Assembly (NCBI GenBank): GCA_017503805.1
Contig: JAFVSJ010000004.1
Location: 32,664-96,663 of the forward strand
DNA length: 64,000 nt
Source of the DNA: Tidjanibacter sp.
GTDB taxonomy: Bacteria; Bacteroidota; Bacteroidia; Bacteroidales; Rikenellaceae
Reading direction: 5' to 3'
Shown: positions 35,518 to 43,524 of the stretch, piece after piece
Layout: each line of letters begins with the position of its first letter
How positions within the stretch are numbered: position 1 is the stretch's first letter
Program-made: the position numbers and the translations under genes
Notes under the pieces: model-generated
Database searches by the model: none
What the model was told of the DNA's origin: nothing
What the model saw: the letters and a program-made list of their open reading frames with translations, nothing else

Positions 35518-37732
35518 ATTCGGGACGCTGCGCCTCCACAAAATACTTCTGCGACTTCAACAAGTTGCGACTCTGAAGAACCATAGTCTTGGTCTCATTG
35601 AGGATGGTCAGATAGAGCATACTTGCCTTGGTCGAGGTGGAGTTATTCTGGATGCGACGGAGCTGATTCTTGATGGCCTGTGCAATCAGGTCAAACAACT
35701 CGTCGCGCATAGCAAGCACAAGGTCGATATTGGCAAAGTCGTTGGACTGCAACATATCGTTGATGCGGCTGTAGAGCTCCGATACGGAGTTGTTGATGGT
35801 GGTCAGGTCCTCCACCTGCTCCTCGCTCATACCGCGGTGGTTGTTGTCGATGTGCTCAAAACAGGGTCGGGTGATGTGGACAAGTGCCTTACACATCTCG
35901 CTGATGTAGTCGACAACCTGCACATAGTAGTGACCTGCATCGACGTAGTTCTCCTCCTGGAACTTATGGAGCGTAGGCAACATCGCATACTTTCTCTCAC
36001 GCGCCGCATAGAAGAGGTCGTTGGAGCGGCGCACAAGTGTACGCAGAGCCTTGCGGTCCTCGGTGAGGGTTGCGGCAATGGTCTGTGCATAGATGTCTGT
36101 GGTGGTCTGCATAATCTGGCATACCTCCACTACAAGGCCGCCAAGCACCTCGTTCTGGTTGTCGGGGAGTTCCACTTTGACAGCCTCCTCGGTTTGGGCA
36201 TTTTTCTTCTTTTTGGGGAGCATCATATAGACGCACAGGAGCGACATTGCGATGATGGCCACCATACCTCCGAGCGAGAGGATGAGGGATATAACAATCG
36301 AGAGCACAAAGGCTGCAAGACCGGTGACAAACCAACCAGCCACAACGGTAATCACACCCGTGATGCGGTTCACAGCACTCTCACGGCCCCACGCCTTATC
36401 GGCAAGCGACGAACCCATTGCCACCATAAAGGTTACATAGGTAGTCGAGAGGGGGAGTTTGAGCGAGGTGCCGATGATGATAAGCATAGAACTTGCGGTA
36501 AGGTTTACGGCTGCACGGATGAGGTCATACTGGCCGAAGTCGGCACCCATCTCTGCTGCCGAGGGAGCCTCGAAGCGGTGAGCTACAGCGGTACGGAGAC
36601 GCTTGGGGGTGTGGTCCTCAAACCAGCGGCTGCAACCCACTGCCACCCTCACGATTGCCCTCGAGAATGCGGTCGAGCCGAACTTCTCGGAGCCCTCATC
36701 TTGTGTGGAGGAGAGGCTGAGCTCGGTGTCGCTGACGTTCTGTGTCTTCTTGGAGGTCCAAAGGGTGAGAATCATAATAAGTCCAGATACGACAAGGAAG
36801 ATGGTATCGGCCTGTACGGGATCGTTGAGTCGGCCCATAAGCATATTGGGATCACCCGTCTCACTTGCAATCTTCCACGAATCGAGACCAGCCAGGGGCA
36901 CACCGATGAAGTTCACAAGGTCGTTACCTGCAAATGCCAATGCGAGAGAGAATGTACCTGCCAAGATGGTCACCTTGAGGATATTAACCTTCAGGCACTG
37001 AAGCAGGAACATAAGCAACGAGCTTGCAGCAAAGACAATCAGCAGGCAGAGCATCGTATTATCATTGATATAGGCCACCAGACCATCGGCAAAGCCTGAC
37101 GACTTAAGACCTTTAATCAGTGCAAAGTAGACGATGATGGTGAAAGCCACACCACACCACAGCGCACCCCAACGGCGGAGTTGCTTGTGGTAGCGGAAGG
37201 TGAAGAGCAGACGGCTGAAGAACATCAGGATGGTACCTGTGATGAAGGCGAGCACCACCGAGAGGAGAATTGCCGAAATCATTGCCAACGCCTTGCCGGA
37301 GTTGATGAGGGTTACGGGGTCGCCGTCGGCACCAATGATGGGCTCTTTGAGAATGGCCACACCTATAGCAGAGCCCAAGAGTCCGAAGACGAGGGCTACA
37401 GTGGTGGAGGTGGGCAGACCGAGCGAGTTGAATACATCGAGCAAAATCACATTGGCGAACATCACGCCGAGGAAGAGAATCATCACCTCGTGGAATGTGA
37501 AGAACTCGGGGTAGTAGACACCGCTACGTGCAACCTCCATCATACCGCTCGAAGTGAGCGCACCGATGATGATACCTATCGAAGCAATAATGAGGATTAC
37601 TTTTTTGGGCGCAGCTTTGGAGCCGATAGCCGAATTAAGGAAGTTTACGGCATCGTTCGACACACCCACATAGAGGCCGCCAATGGCGAGAAGAATCAGC
37701 ACTACGACGGCGAAAGTGTAAACTAAAGACAT
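35516..37732 (-). CDS. PiT family phosphate transporter with fused PhoU-like domain
   Basis: 738 aa. Residues 1 to about 520 form a PiT inorganic phosphate permease with the two signature repeats (GGLYVGVSNDAVNFLNSAIGSKAAP and LPLSTTYVTFMVAMGSSLADKAWGRESAVNRITG) and some 10-11 membrane helices. After a final hydrophobic block and a KKKKNAQTEE linker, residues about 530-738 are a helical PhoU-like domain (LRTLVRRSNDLFYAARERKYAMLPTLHKFQEE). The fused domain probably regulates transport. TACTTTTG on the minus strand at 37784-37777 is a likely promoter. Confidence 0.92.
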   Translation of the reverse strand: MSLVYTFAVVVLILLAIGGLYVGVSNDAVNFLNSAIGSKAAPKKVILIIASIGIIIGALTSSGMMEVARSGVYYPEFFTFHEVMILFLGVMFANVILLDVFNSLGLPTSTTVALVFGLLGSAIGVAILKEPIIGADGDPVTLINSGKALAMISAILLSVVLAFITGTILMFFSRLLFTFRYHKQLRRWGALWCGVAFTIIVYFALIKGLKSSGFADGLVAYINDNTMLCLLIVFAASSLLMFLLQCLKVNILKVTILAGTFSLALAFAGNDLVNFIGVPLAGLDSWKIASETGDPNMLMGRLNDPVQADTIFLVVSGLIMILTLWTSKKTQNVSDTELSLSSTQDEGSEKFGSTAFSRAIVRVAVGCSRWFEDHTPKRLRTAVAHRFEAPSAAEMGADFGQYDLIRAAVNLTASSMLIIIGTSLKLPLSTTYVTFMVAMGSSLADKAWGRESAVNRITGVITVVAGWFVTGLAAFVLSIVISLILSLGGMVAIIAMSLLCVYMMLPKKKKNAQTEEAVKVELPDNQNEVLGGLVVEVCQIMQTTTDIYAQTIAATLTEDRKALRTLVRRSNDLFYAARERKYAMLPTLHKFQEENYVDAGHYYVQVVDYISEMCKALVHITRPCFEHIDNNHRGMSEEQVEDLTTINNSVSELYSRINDMLQSNDFANIDLVLAMRDELFDLIAQAIKNQLRRIQNNSTSTKASMLYLTILNETKTMVLQSRNLLKSQKYFVEAQRPE

Positions 37733-38005
37733 TTATACTTTGAATTGGTGAATATTCGGATTAGTCATCAACACCGCAAAAGTAATCCCTTTTTCATAGC
37801 CAGCAAGCAGCCCAAAAGTTTGTTAACAAAAACTTAAAACTGCGGCAACACTAACTTAACATTTCCACTACAATAACATCTACGTGGCTTTGTAGTGGGG
37901 CAAAATGAGGCTGCAAAGGGCAGGTCGGAGGGAGAAACTGTATTGCAGAGTTGCGATGTGGCAATATTGCAATCTTGCACATCAATGCTCAAGCCATAGC
38001 CACCC

Positions 38006-38036
38006 AACAAAAAAGGATAGCCACCTCTGGCTACCC
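38006..38036 (-). terminator. Second tandem terminator downstream of ferredoxin
   Basis: Stem GGATAGCCA (38015-38023) with TGGCTACCC (38028-38036), one wobble pair, with an A-run at 38008-38014 that is a T-run on the minus strand. Confidence 0.65.
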
Positions 38037-38037
38037 A

Positions 38038-38070
38038 ACAAAAAAAAGGGTGGACCGCCAAAGTCCACCC
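38038..38070 (-). terminator. Terminator of ferredoxin gene
   Basis: GGGTGGAC (38048-38055) and GTCCACCC (38063-38070) pair; the A-run at 38040-38047 gives eight U in the minus-strand transcript. Confidence 0.85.
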
Positions 38071-38094
38071 TCCTAAAAGACTGTAATCACCCGA

Positions 38095-38262
38095 CTACAA
38101 CGAGATAGCCTCGTTGGGGCACACAGCTGAGCAAGCACCACACTCGATGCAGGTGTCAGCGTCGATTACATATACGTCGCCGGCCGAAATAGCCTCTACG
38201 GGGCACTCGCCGATGCAGCTACCACAAGCTACACATTTGTCGGGATCAATTTTGTAAGCCAT
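38095..38262 (-). CDS. Small 2[4Fe-4S] ferredoxin
   Basis: 55 aa, below most gene-finder limits. Two clostridial-type cluster motifs are clear: CVACGSCIGECP and CIECGACSAVCP. ATG at 38262 (MAYKIDPDK), TAG at 38095-38097. It carries electrons at low potential for enzymes such as pyruvate:ferredoxin oxidoreductase or hydrogenase. It is monocistronic, with promoter element TATCTTTG on the minus strand (38325-38318) and two terminators behind it, which suggests a strongly expressed housekeeping ferredoxin. Confidence 0.96.
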   Translation of the reverse strand: MAYKIDPDKCVACGSCIGECPVEAISAGDVYVIDADTCIECGACSAVCPNEAISL

Positions 38263-38317
38263 AGTTTGTTTTGGTTTAGAATAAGTTTAATAAGTGTTTG
38301 TTGCGTATTAAGTACCG

Positions 38318-38325
38318 CAAAGATA
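38318..38325 (-). promoter_or_regulatory. Predicted -7 element of ferredoxin gene
   Basis: CAAAGATA reads TATCTTTG on the minus strand, matching TAnnTTTG, 55 bases before the ferredoxin start. Confidence 0.65.
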
Positions 38326-38411
38326 ATCAAATTTTGTTACCCGATACCCTTCGGCACAAATATTTTGCCATCCGACTACCAAATTATCGGTATCGGCACT
38401 CCTTGCACTCT

Positions 38412-39689
38412 CTACTTGCCGGCAATGATATCGAATCCCAAGTAGGGCCTGAGCACCTCGGGAACCACGATACCCTCGGGAGTCTGGTTGTTCTCCAGCA
38501 AGGCTGCCACAATGCGGGGCAGAGCAAGTGAGCTACCATTGAGCGTGTGGCAGAGGGCGGTCTTTTTATTGTCGGTACGATAGCGGAGTTTGAGTCGGTT
38601 GGCCTGGAAGCTCTCAAAGTTCGAGACGCTCGAAACCTCAAGCCACCTACCCTGAGCTGCCGAATATACCTCGAAATCGTAGGTGAGGGCCGAAGTGAAG
38701 CTCATATCGCCACCGCAGAGACGGAGGATGCGATAGGGCAGACCGAGAGCCGAAACGAGTTTCTCCACGTGAGCCACCATCTGGTCGAGTGCCTCATAGG
38801 AGGTGTCGGGATGATTGATGCGCACAATCTCCACTTTGTCGAACTGGTGGAGGCGGTTCAAGCCACGAACATCCTTACCGTAGGAGCCGGCCTCACGACG
38901 GAAGCAGGGGGTATAGGCAGTCAGGCGGATGGGCAGGTCGCGCTCATCGACAATGCAGTCGCGGTAGATATTGGTCACAGGCACCTCGGCGGTGGGGACC
39001 ATATAGAAATTGTCGGCGGTGGCGTGGTACATCTGTCCCTCTTTGTCGGGGAGCTGACCGGTACCGAAACCCGAGGCCTCATTGACCATAATGGGGGGTA
39101 GCACCTCGAGGTAGCCTGCCTCGGTATTCTGGTCGAGGAAGTAGGTAATCAGAGCGCGCTGGAGGGCAGCACCTTTGCCTTTATATACGGGGAAGCCTGC
39201 GCCGGTGAGTTTCACACCCAACTCAAAATCGATGATGTCATACTTCGAAGCGAGTTCCCAGTGGGGAAGTGCACCCTCACCGAGAGTGGGGATTTGGCCA
39301 CCCTGTTTCACTACCACGTTATCCTCGGCTGTACGGCCTTCGGGAACGATAGCCGCAGGGAAGTTGGGGAGCTGCACGATTTCGGCATTGAGATTCTCGG
39401 TGGTCTGTTTGAGTTCTGCATCGAGAGCTTTGCTCTCCTCCTTGAGTGCGGAGGTGCGGGATTTGATGGCCTCGGCCTCGTCGCGTTTACCCTGAGCGAA
39501 GAGAGCGCCTATCTGTTTGGCGGCAACATTCTGTTCTGCCAGATTTTTGTCGAGTTTCTGTTGGAGTTCTTTACGTGCGTCGTCGAGGGCGATGATGCGG
39601 TCGATAGCCTCACGAGCGTCGACACCTTTGACTGCCAAGCGGCTGATGGCAAACTCCTTGTCATCACGCAGTTGCTTGAGTGTAAGCAT
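38412..39689 (-). CDS. serS: Seryl-tRNA synthetase
   Basis: 425 aa. An N-terminal coiled-coil arm (about residues 25-110, rich in Lys/Glu/Gln) precedes the class II core: motif 2 FRREAGSYGKDVRGLNRLHQFDKVEI and motif 3 near NGSSLALPRIVAALLENNQTPEG. It charges tRNA-Ser and tRNA-Sec-type acceptors. Divergent from the glutaminyl cyclase gene with a shared 83-base promoter region. Confidence 0.97.
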   Translation of the reverse strand: MLTLKQLRDDKEFAISRLAVKGVDAREAIDRIIALDDARKELQQKLDKNLAEQNVAAKQIGALFAQGKRDEAEAIKSRTSALKEESKALDAELKQTTENLNAEIVQLPNFPAAIVPEGRTAEDNVVVKQGGQIPTLGEGALPHWELASKYDIIDFELGVKLTGAGFPVYKGKGAALQRALITYFLDQNTEAGYLEVLPPIMVNEASGFGTGQLPDKEGQMYHATADNFYMVPTAEVPVTNIYRDCIVDERDLPIRLTAYTPCFRREAGSYGKDVRGLNRLHQFDKVEIVRINHPDTSYEALDQMVAHVEKLVSALGLPYRILRLCGGDMSFTSALTYDFEVYSAAQGRWLEVSSVSNFESFQANRLKLRYRTDNKKTALCHTLNGSSLALPRIVAALLENNQTPEGIVVPEVLRPYLGFDIIAGK

Positions 39690-39721
39690 AGGAAAAATCG
39701 GTTTTTATGGTTTATTTGGCA

Positions 39722-39748
39722 CAAATATACCAATTTTTACTATCTTTG
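39722..39748. promoter_or_regulatory. Divergent promoters for serS and glutaminyl cyclase
   Basis: CAAATATA (39722-39729) reads TATATTTG toward serS. TATCTTTG (39741-39748) reads toward the cyclase gene, with TTTG at 39715-39718 as a possible -33 box 22 bases upstream. Confidence 0.7.
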
Positions 39749-39772
39749 TAATCATTCAAGCGACCTTTTTTT

Positions 39773-40582
39773 ATGAAACATCGACTCTTTATTGTTCTTG
39801 TTGCCTTTTCGGCCATAGCTTGCAGTTGCGGAAGTGCAACACAGAAGCGCTCCAACAGCGACAAAAAAGGTGGAGAGATAACCCATTACACATTTCGAAT
39901 AGTGGCCGAACTGCCACACTCTACATCGGATTACACGCAGGGATTCCTCTATGCCGACGGACTCTTTTGGGAGGGCACGGGCGGCTATGGAGAGTCGCAG
40001 ATAAAGAGATATAACCCCGCCAATGGAGAGCCACTCAAGAGCGCAAAGCTCTCGAGAAACTACTTCGGAGAGGGCATAACCCTCTTTGGCGACAAGCTCT
40101 ATCAACTCACTTGGCGCAAAGGCAAAGCCTTTGTATATGATAAGGAGAGTTTCAAGCTCCTGCGCGAATACACCTACGAGGGCGAGGGATGGGGACTCAC
40201 CACCGACGGCACCAATCTCTATATGAGCGACGGCACCGACCGCATCACCCTCCGCAACCCGGCCAACTTTGAGCCCATCAGCTCCTTCTCGGTAACCATA
40301 GGTGGTCGCAAAGCTACCAACCTCAACGAACTTGAGTGGATAGGTGGCGAATTGTGGGCCAATGTCTACCTCTCCGACACCATACTGCGCATAGACCCCA
40401 AGACGGGTAAGGTTGTGGGCATCATCGACCTCACGGGGCTACAATCGCCAAACGACATCAACCTCTACAACACCGACGTACTCAACGGCATAGCCCACGA
40501 CCCCACAACGGGCCGCATCTGGCTCACAGGCAAAAATTGGAACAAAATCTACCAAGTGGAGATTCTCCCCAAAGGCAACTAA
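39773..40582 (+). CDS. Glutaminyl-peptide cyclotransferase lipoprotein (plant/bacterial type)
   Basis: 269 aa. The lipoprotein signal ends VAFSAIAC. The body is a beta-propeller of the plant-type glutaminyl cyclase family: DYTQGFLYADGLFWEGTGGYGESQIKRY, YELTW-like YQLTWRKGKAFVYD, EGWGLTTDGTNLYMSDGT and GGELWANVYLSDTILRIDPKTGKV, ending with LNGIAHDPTTGRIWLTGKNW. It would convert N-terminal Gln of exported proteins to pyroglutamate, common among Bacteroidetes secreted proteins. The TrmH-family gene follows 35 bases on. Confidence 0.88.
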   Translation: MKHRLFIVLVAFSAIACSCGSATQKRSNSDKKGGEITHYTFRIVAELPHSTSDYTQGFLYADGLFWEGTGGYGESQIKRYNPANGEPLKSAKLSRNYFGEGITLFGDKLYQLTWRKGKAFVYDKESFKLLREYTYEGEGWGLTTDGTNLYMSDGTDRITLRNPANFEPISSFSVTIGGRKATNLNELEWIGGELWANVYLSDTILRIDPKTGKVVGIIDLTGLQSPNDINLYNTDVLNGIAHDPTTGRIWLTGKNWNKIYQVEILPKGN

Positions 40583-40617
40583 CTCTCCCACCACAAGACT
40601 AACCCACCGACAAAGCG

Positions 40618-41361
40618 ATGATAACCAAAGCCGAAATACAACTCGTGCGCAAACTCGCCGACAAGCAGGAGCGCCTCCTGCACAACCTATTTGTGGCCGA
40701 GGGCGACAAACTTGTGGGCGAAATAGTGGCCAACCGCAAGTGGCACGTTGAGAGACTCTACCTCACTGAAGGGTCGCTACTCGCCTCCACCTGCCCCAAT
40801 GCCACCATAGTGACCCCCAAGGAGATGGAGCGACTCACCTTACTCCGTAGCGCCCCCCGTTCGATAGCACTCGTTGGACTGCCCAAGCGTACCATCCCCA
40901 CCCCTTCGACCGAGGAACTTATGCTCTGTCTCGACGAGGTGCAGGACCCCGGCAACCTCGGCACCATCATCCGCACGGCCGATTGGTACGGCATCCGCCA
41001 CATAGTATGCTCACCCACCACAGCCGACTGCTTTGCTCCAAAGGTGGTGCAGGCCACGATGGGAGCCCTATTGAGGGTGGAGGTGAGTTACTGCGACCTC
41101 ACCGAATGGTTACAGCAGGCTGCCGACAAGGGTGTGGCCACCTATGCTACCACACTTGAGGGCGAGGACATCCACAAGGCTCAACTCACCCGCGGAGGAA
41201 TCATCATAATGGGTAACGAAGGTAAGGGCGTGAGCCAACAGGTACGCCGACTCGTGAGTCGCGAACTCTTCATACCACCCTACCCTGCCGACCGTCGTGG
41301 CAGTGAATCGCTCAATGTGGCCATTGCCACCGCCATCACCTGTGAGAACTTCCGCCGATAG
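40618..41361 (+). CDS. TrmH (SpoU) family RNA 2'-O-methyltransferase
   Basis: 247 aa. An N-terminal substrate-binding domain (RKLADKQERLLHNLFVAEGDKLVGEI) is followed by the SPOUT knot: motif 1 LDEVQDPGNLGTIIRTADWYG, motif 2 IIIMGNEGKGVS, motif 3 IPPYPADRRGSESLNVAIATAI. It methylates a ribose in rRNA or tRNA; the target is not clear. A second family member (RlmB type) is at 48140-49075. Confidence 0.9.
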   Translation: MITKAEIQLVRKLADKQERLLHNLFVAEGDKLVGEIVANRKWHVERLYLTEGSLLASTCPNATIVTPKEMERLTLLRSAPRSIALVGLPKRTIPTPSTEELMLCLDEVQDPGNLGTIIRTADWYGIRHIVCSPTTADCFAPKVVQATMGALLRVEVSYCDLTEWLQQAADKGVATYATTLEGEDIHKAQLTRGGIIIMGNEGKGVSQQVRRLVSRELFIPPYPADRRGSESLNVAIATAITCENFRR

Positions 41362-41371
41362 GTGGGACAAG

Positions 41372-41403
41372 ATTGGAGAAATCAGATAAAATACATATAT
41401 TTG
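41372..41403 (+). promoter_or_regulatory. Predicted promoter of glsA-glsB operon
   Basis: ATTG (41372-41375), 20 bases, then TATATTTG (41396-41403), a good Bacteroidetes promoter match, 79 bases before the glsA start. Confidence 0.7.
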
Positions 41404-41481
41404 TGGCAATAATGAACACCCGAACGCAATCCACACACACAATCTAACAAGTCGTCGGGTGAGGTTAAACATATAGGTATT

Positions 41482-42297
41482 ATGCAGATAAGTATCAAAA
41501 GTGTGCTCGCTGCAAAGGCACCCAAACTTGCCAAAAAAGTGCCCGGATTTCTCATCCGCGCACTCGAGCGACTTGTTCATCAGGAGGAGATAAACCAAAT
41601 CTTGGCCCGCTTCGGCCACCTGCCCACCATCGAATTTATCCGTAGCGCACTTGGCTATATGGGTGTGACTTGGACCGTGGAGGGTATGGACAAGATACCC
41701 CAAGAGGGACGCTACATCTTCGCTTCCAACCACCCCTTTGGTGGTATGGATGGCGTAATCTTGGCACAGGAGATTGCCGGCCACCTCGGTGGCGAGGTGC
41801 GCTCCATCAGCAACGATATCCTCTTGGCAGTAGAGCCTCTGCGCCCAATGTTCCTGCCCGTAAACAAACACGGAAAGCAGTCGCGTGAGGCAGCCCGCAT
41901 CTTCGAGGAGACTTTTGCAAGCGACATCCCCATCCAAACCTTCCCTGCAGGTCTCTGTTCACGCCGCATCAAAGGCGAAATCACCGACCTCAAGTGGCAC
42001 AACAACTTCGTAAAGAAGGCCATACAGCACAAGCGCGACGTTGTACCCGTCTATGTGGAGGGCCGACTCTCCCGACGTTTCTACAATATTGCCAACACAC
42101 GCAAGTTCTTCGGCATCAAAGCCAACATCGAAATGCTCTTCCTCGTAGACGAGATGTTCAAACAGAAGGGAAAGCACATCAAACTCCACATCGGCACCCC
42201 CATCTCCTACGAGACTCTGGCAGAGATGGGCGATAGGGATAGGATGACCGCCTACGTTCGTAGTCAAGTCTACTCTATGGCCCCAAAAGAGAAGTAA
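41482..42297 (+). CDS. glsA: Lyso-lipid O-acyltransferase, GlsA-like (glycine-lipid synthesis)
   Basis: 271 aa, PlsC/OlsA-type acyltransferase. The active-site block FASNHPFGGMDGVILAQ is the HP-GG-DG variant of the NHx4D motif; a second block FPAGLCSRR carries the expected substrate-binding residues. It precedes a GNAT-type N-acyltransferase by 29 bases. In Bacteroides thetaiotaomicron the equivalent two proteins make glycine lipids: GlsB adds a 3-hydroxy fatty acid to glycine and GlsA adds the second, ester-linked one. Assignment rests on motif and pairing. Confidence 0.8.
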   Translation: MQISIKSVLAAKAPKLAKKVPGFLIRALERLVHQEEINQILARFGHLPTIEFIRSALGYMGVTWTVEGMDKIPQEGRYIFASNHPFGGMDGVILAQEIAGHLGGEVRSISNDILLAVEPLRPMFLPVNKHGKQSREAARIFEETFASDIPIQTFPAGLCSRRIKGEITDLKWHNNFVKKAIQHKRDVVPVYVEGRLSRRFYNIANTRKFFGIKANIEMLFLVDEMFKQKGKHIKLHIGTPISYETLAEMGDRDRMTAYVRSQVYSMAPKEK

Positions 42298-42326
42298 AAA
42301 ACCTTTAGCAGAAAACAACAACGACT

Positions 42327-43418
42327 ATGAAACCAATCATAAAACCCGTTTCGAGGACTCTGTTGCTCAATGAACTCAGGGACGAATACTTCCTGCGCGA
42401 GACCAACCGCGCGGGCAACGAGATTTATGTTGTCACAGCCGCCGAGTGTCCCAATGTGATGAAGGAGATCGGCCGTCTGCGCGAGTGGGCCTTCCGCAGT
42501 GCAGGTGGCGGCACGGGTGAACCCGTAGATATAGACGAGGAAGATCTCGCCCCCGATGGCTACAAGCAGCTTGTCGTATGGGACCCTGTGGCCAAGGAGA
42601 TTGTAGGTGGCTACCGTTTCATCATCTGCGACAGCCCCGACCAGAAGCACCTCTCCACCGAGCACTACTTCCGTTTCACCGATGAGTTCCGCAGGGATTA
42701 CCTCCCACACGCCATCGAGCTCGGTCGCAGCTATGTGCATCCCAACTACCAAAGCACACGCGCCAACGCCAAGAGTCTCTATGTGATGGACAACATTTGG
42801 GACGGACTCGGAGCCATCATCGTCAACAATCCCGACAAGAAGTATTTCTTCGGCAAGGTGACTATGTATGGCCACTACAATGTCGACGCACGCAATATGT
42901 TGATGTACTTCCTCCACAAGCACTTCCCCCCGAAGGGCAATCTGCTCGAGCCCATCCATCCACTCGAGCTCGGCATCAACATCGACTCTATGGAGCGACT
43001 CTTCTGCGGTGAGGACTATGCCGAGGATCACAAGATACTCCTGCGCGAACTCAAGGAGAGGGGTGAGTTTGTTCCCCCGATGATCAGCTCCTATATGAGC
43101 GTCTCGTCGACTATGATGGTATTCTCCACCGTCATCAACCCCGATTTTGGCGAGGTGGAGGAGACCGGCATCCTGATCACCATCCCCGACATCTATCCCC
43201 ACAAGGCCGACCGCCACACCCGAGGACTCGAGAAAGGTGTCAAACCTCTGCGCAAACTCTTCGACAACACGATGATAGCCATCGACAACGTAGTCACCGG
43301 TCGTGCAGCCTCCTCGGTGAAGGTCGCACTGCGACGTAGGCGCACCGAGCGCACCCGCAGAGTGGAGCGAGAAGAGAAGATGGAGAAGGAGAGCCAAAGG
43401 GACAATAAAGAGGAGTAG
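42327..43418 (+). CDS. glsB: GNAT-family N-acyltransferase, GlsB-like (glycine-lipid synthesis)
   Basis: 363 aa. The core EIVGGYRFIICDSPDQKHLSTEHYFRFTDEF and PHAIELGRSYVHPNYQ is the OlsB/GlsB-type hemolysin-like acyltransferase; ELGRSYV marks the acyl-ACP site. The C-terminus (about 335-363) is a run of Arg/Lys/Glu. Paired with the GlsA-like gene in one operon that ends at the terminator at 43449. It would form the amide bond of glycine lipids, membrane lipids important for stress survival in Bacteroides. Confidence 0.82.
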   Translation: MKPIIKPVSRTLLLNELRDEYFLRETNRAGNEIYVVTAAECPNVMKEIGRLREWAFRSAGGGTGEPVDIDEEDLAPDGYKQLVVWDPVAKEIVGGYRFIICDSPDQKHLSTEHYFRFTDEFRRDYLPHAIELGRSYVHPNYQSTRANAKSLYVMDNIWDGLGAIIVNNPDKKYFFGKVTMYGHYNVDARNMLMYFLHKHFPPKGNLLEPIHPLELGINIDSMERLFCGEDYAEDHKILLRELKERGEFVPPMISSYMSVSSTMMVFSTVINPDFGEVEETGILITIPDIYPHKADRHTRGLEKGVKPLRKLFDNTMIAIDNVVTGRAASSVKVALRRRRTERTRRVEREEKMEKESQRDNKEE

Positions 43419-43448
43419 AGTTTTCTCGGCTCCACGGCACAATAAACA

Positions 43449-43493
43449 GACCTCTTTGTGCATTATTATTGTAGACAAAGAGGTCATTGTTTT
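43449..43493 (+). terminator. Terminator after glsB
   Basis: GACCTCTTTGT (43449-43459) pairs with ACAAAGAGGTC (43475-43485) and is followed by ATTGTTTTTT. Confidence 0.8.
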
Positions 43494-43524
43494 TTGTAAC
43501 CAACAAAACCACACACATCCGACT

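Larger units (their letters stand above)
37733..38094. other. 362-bp intergenic region between PiT and ferredoxin genes
   Basis: Holds the PiT promoter element (37777-37784), a short inverted repeat CCACTACA ... TGTAGTGG near 37866-37897, and two minus-strand terminators for the ferredoxin gene (38006-38036 and 38038-38070). No open frame looks real. Confidence 0.5.

Noticed and set aside
38006-38070. Small RNA between PiT and ferredoxin genes
   Set aside because: The two hairpins with U-runs on the minus strand are fully explained as tandem terminators of the ferredoxin gene.
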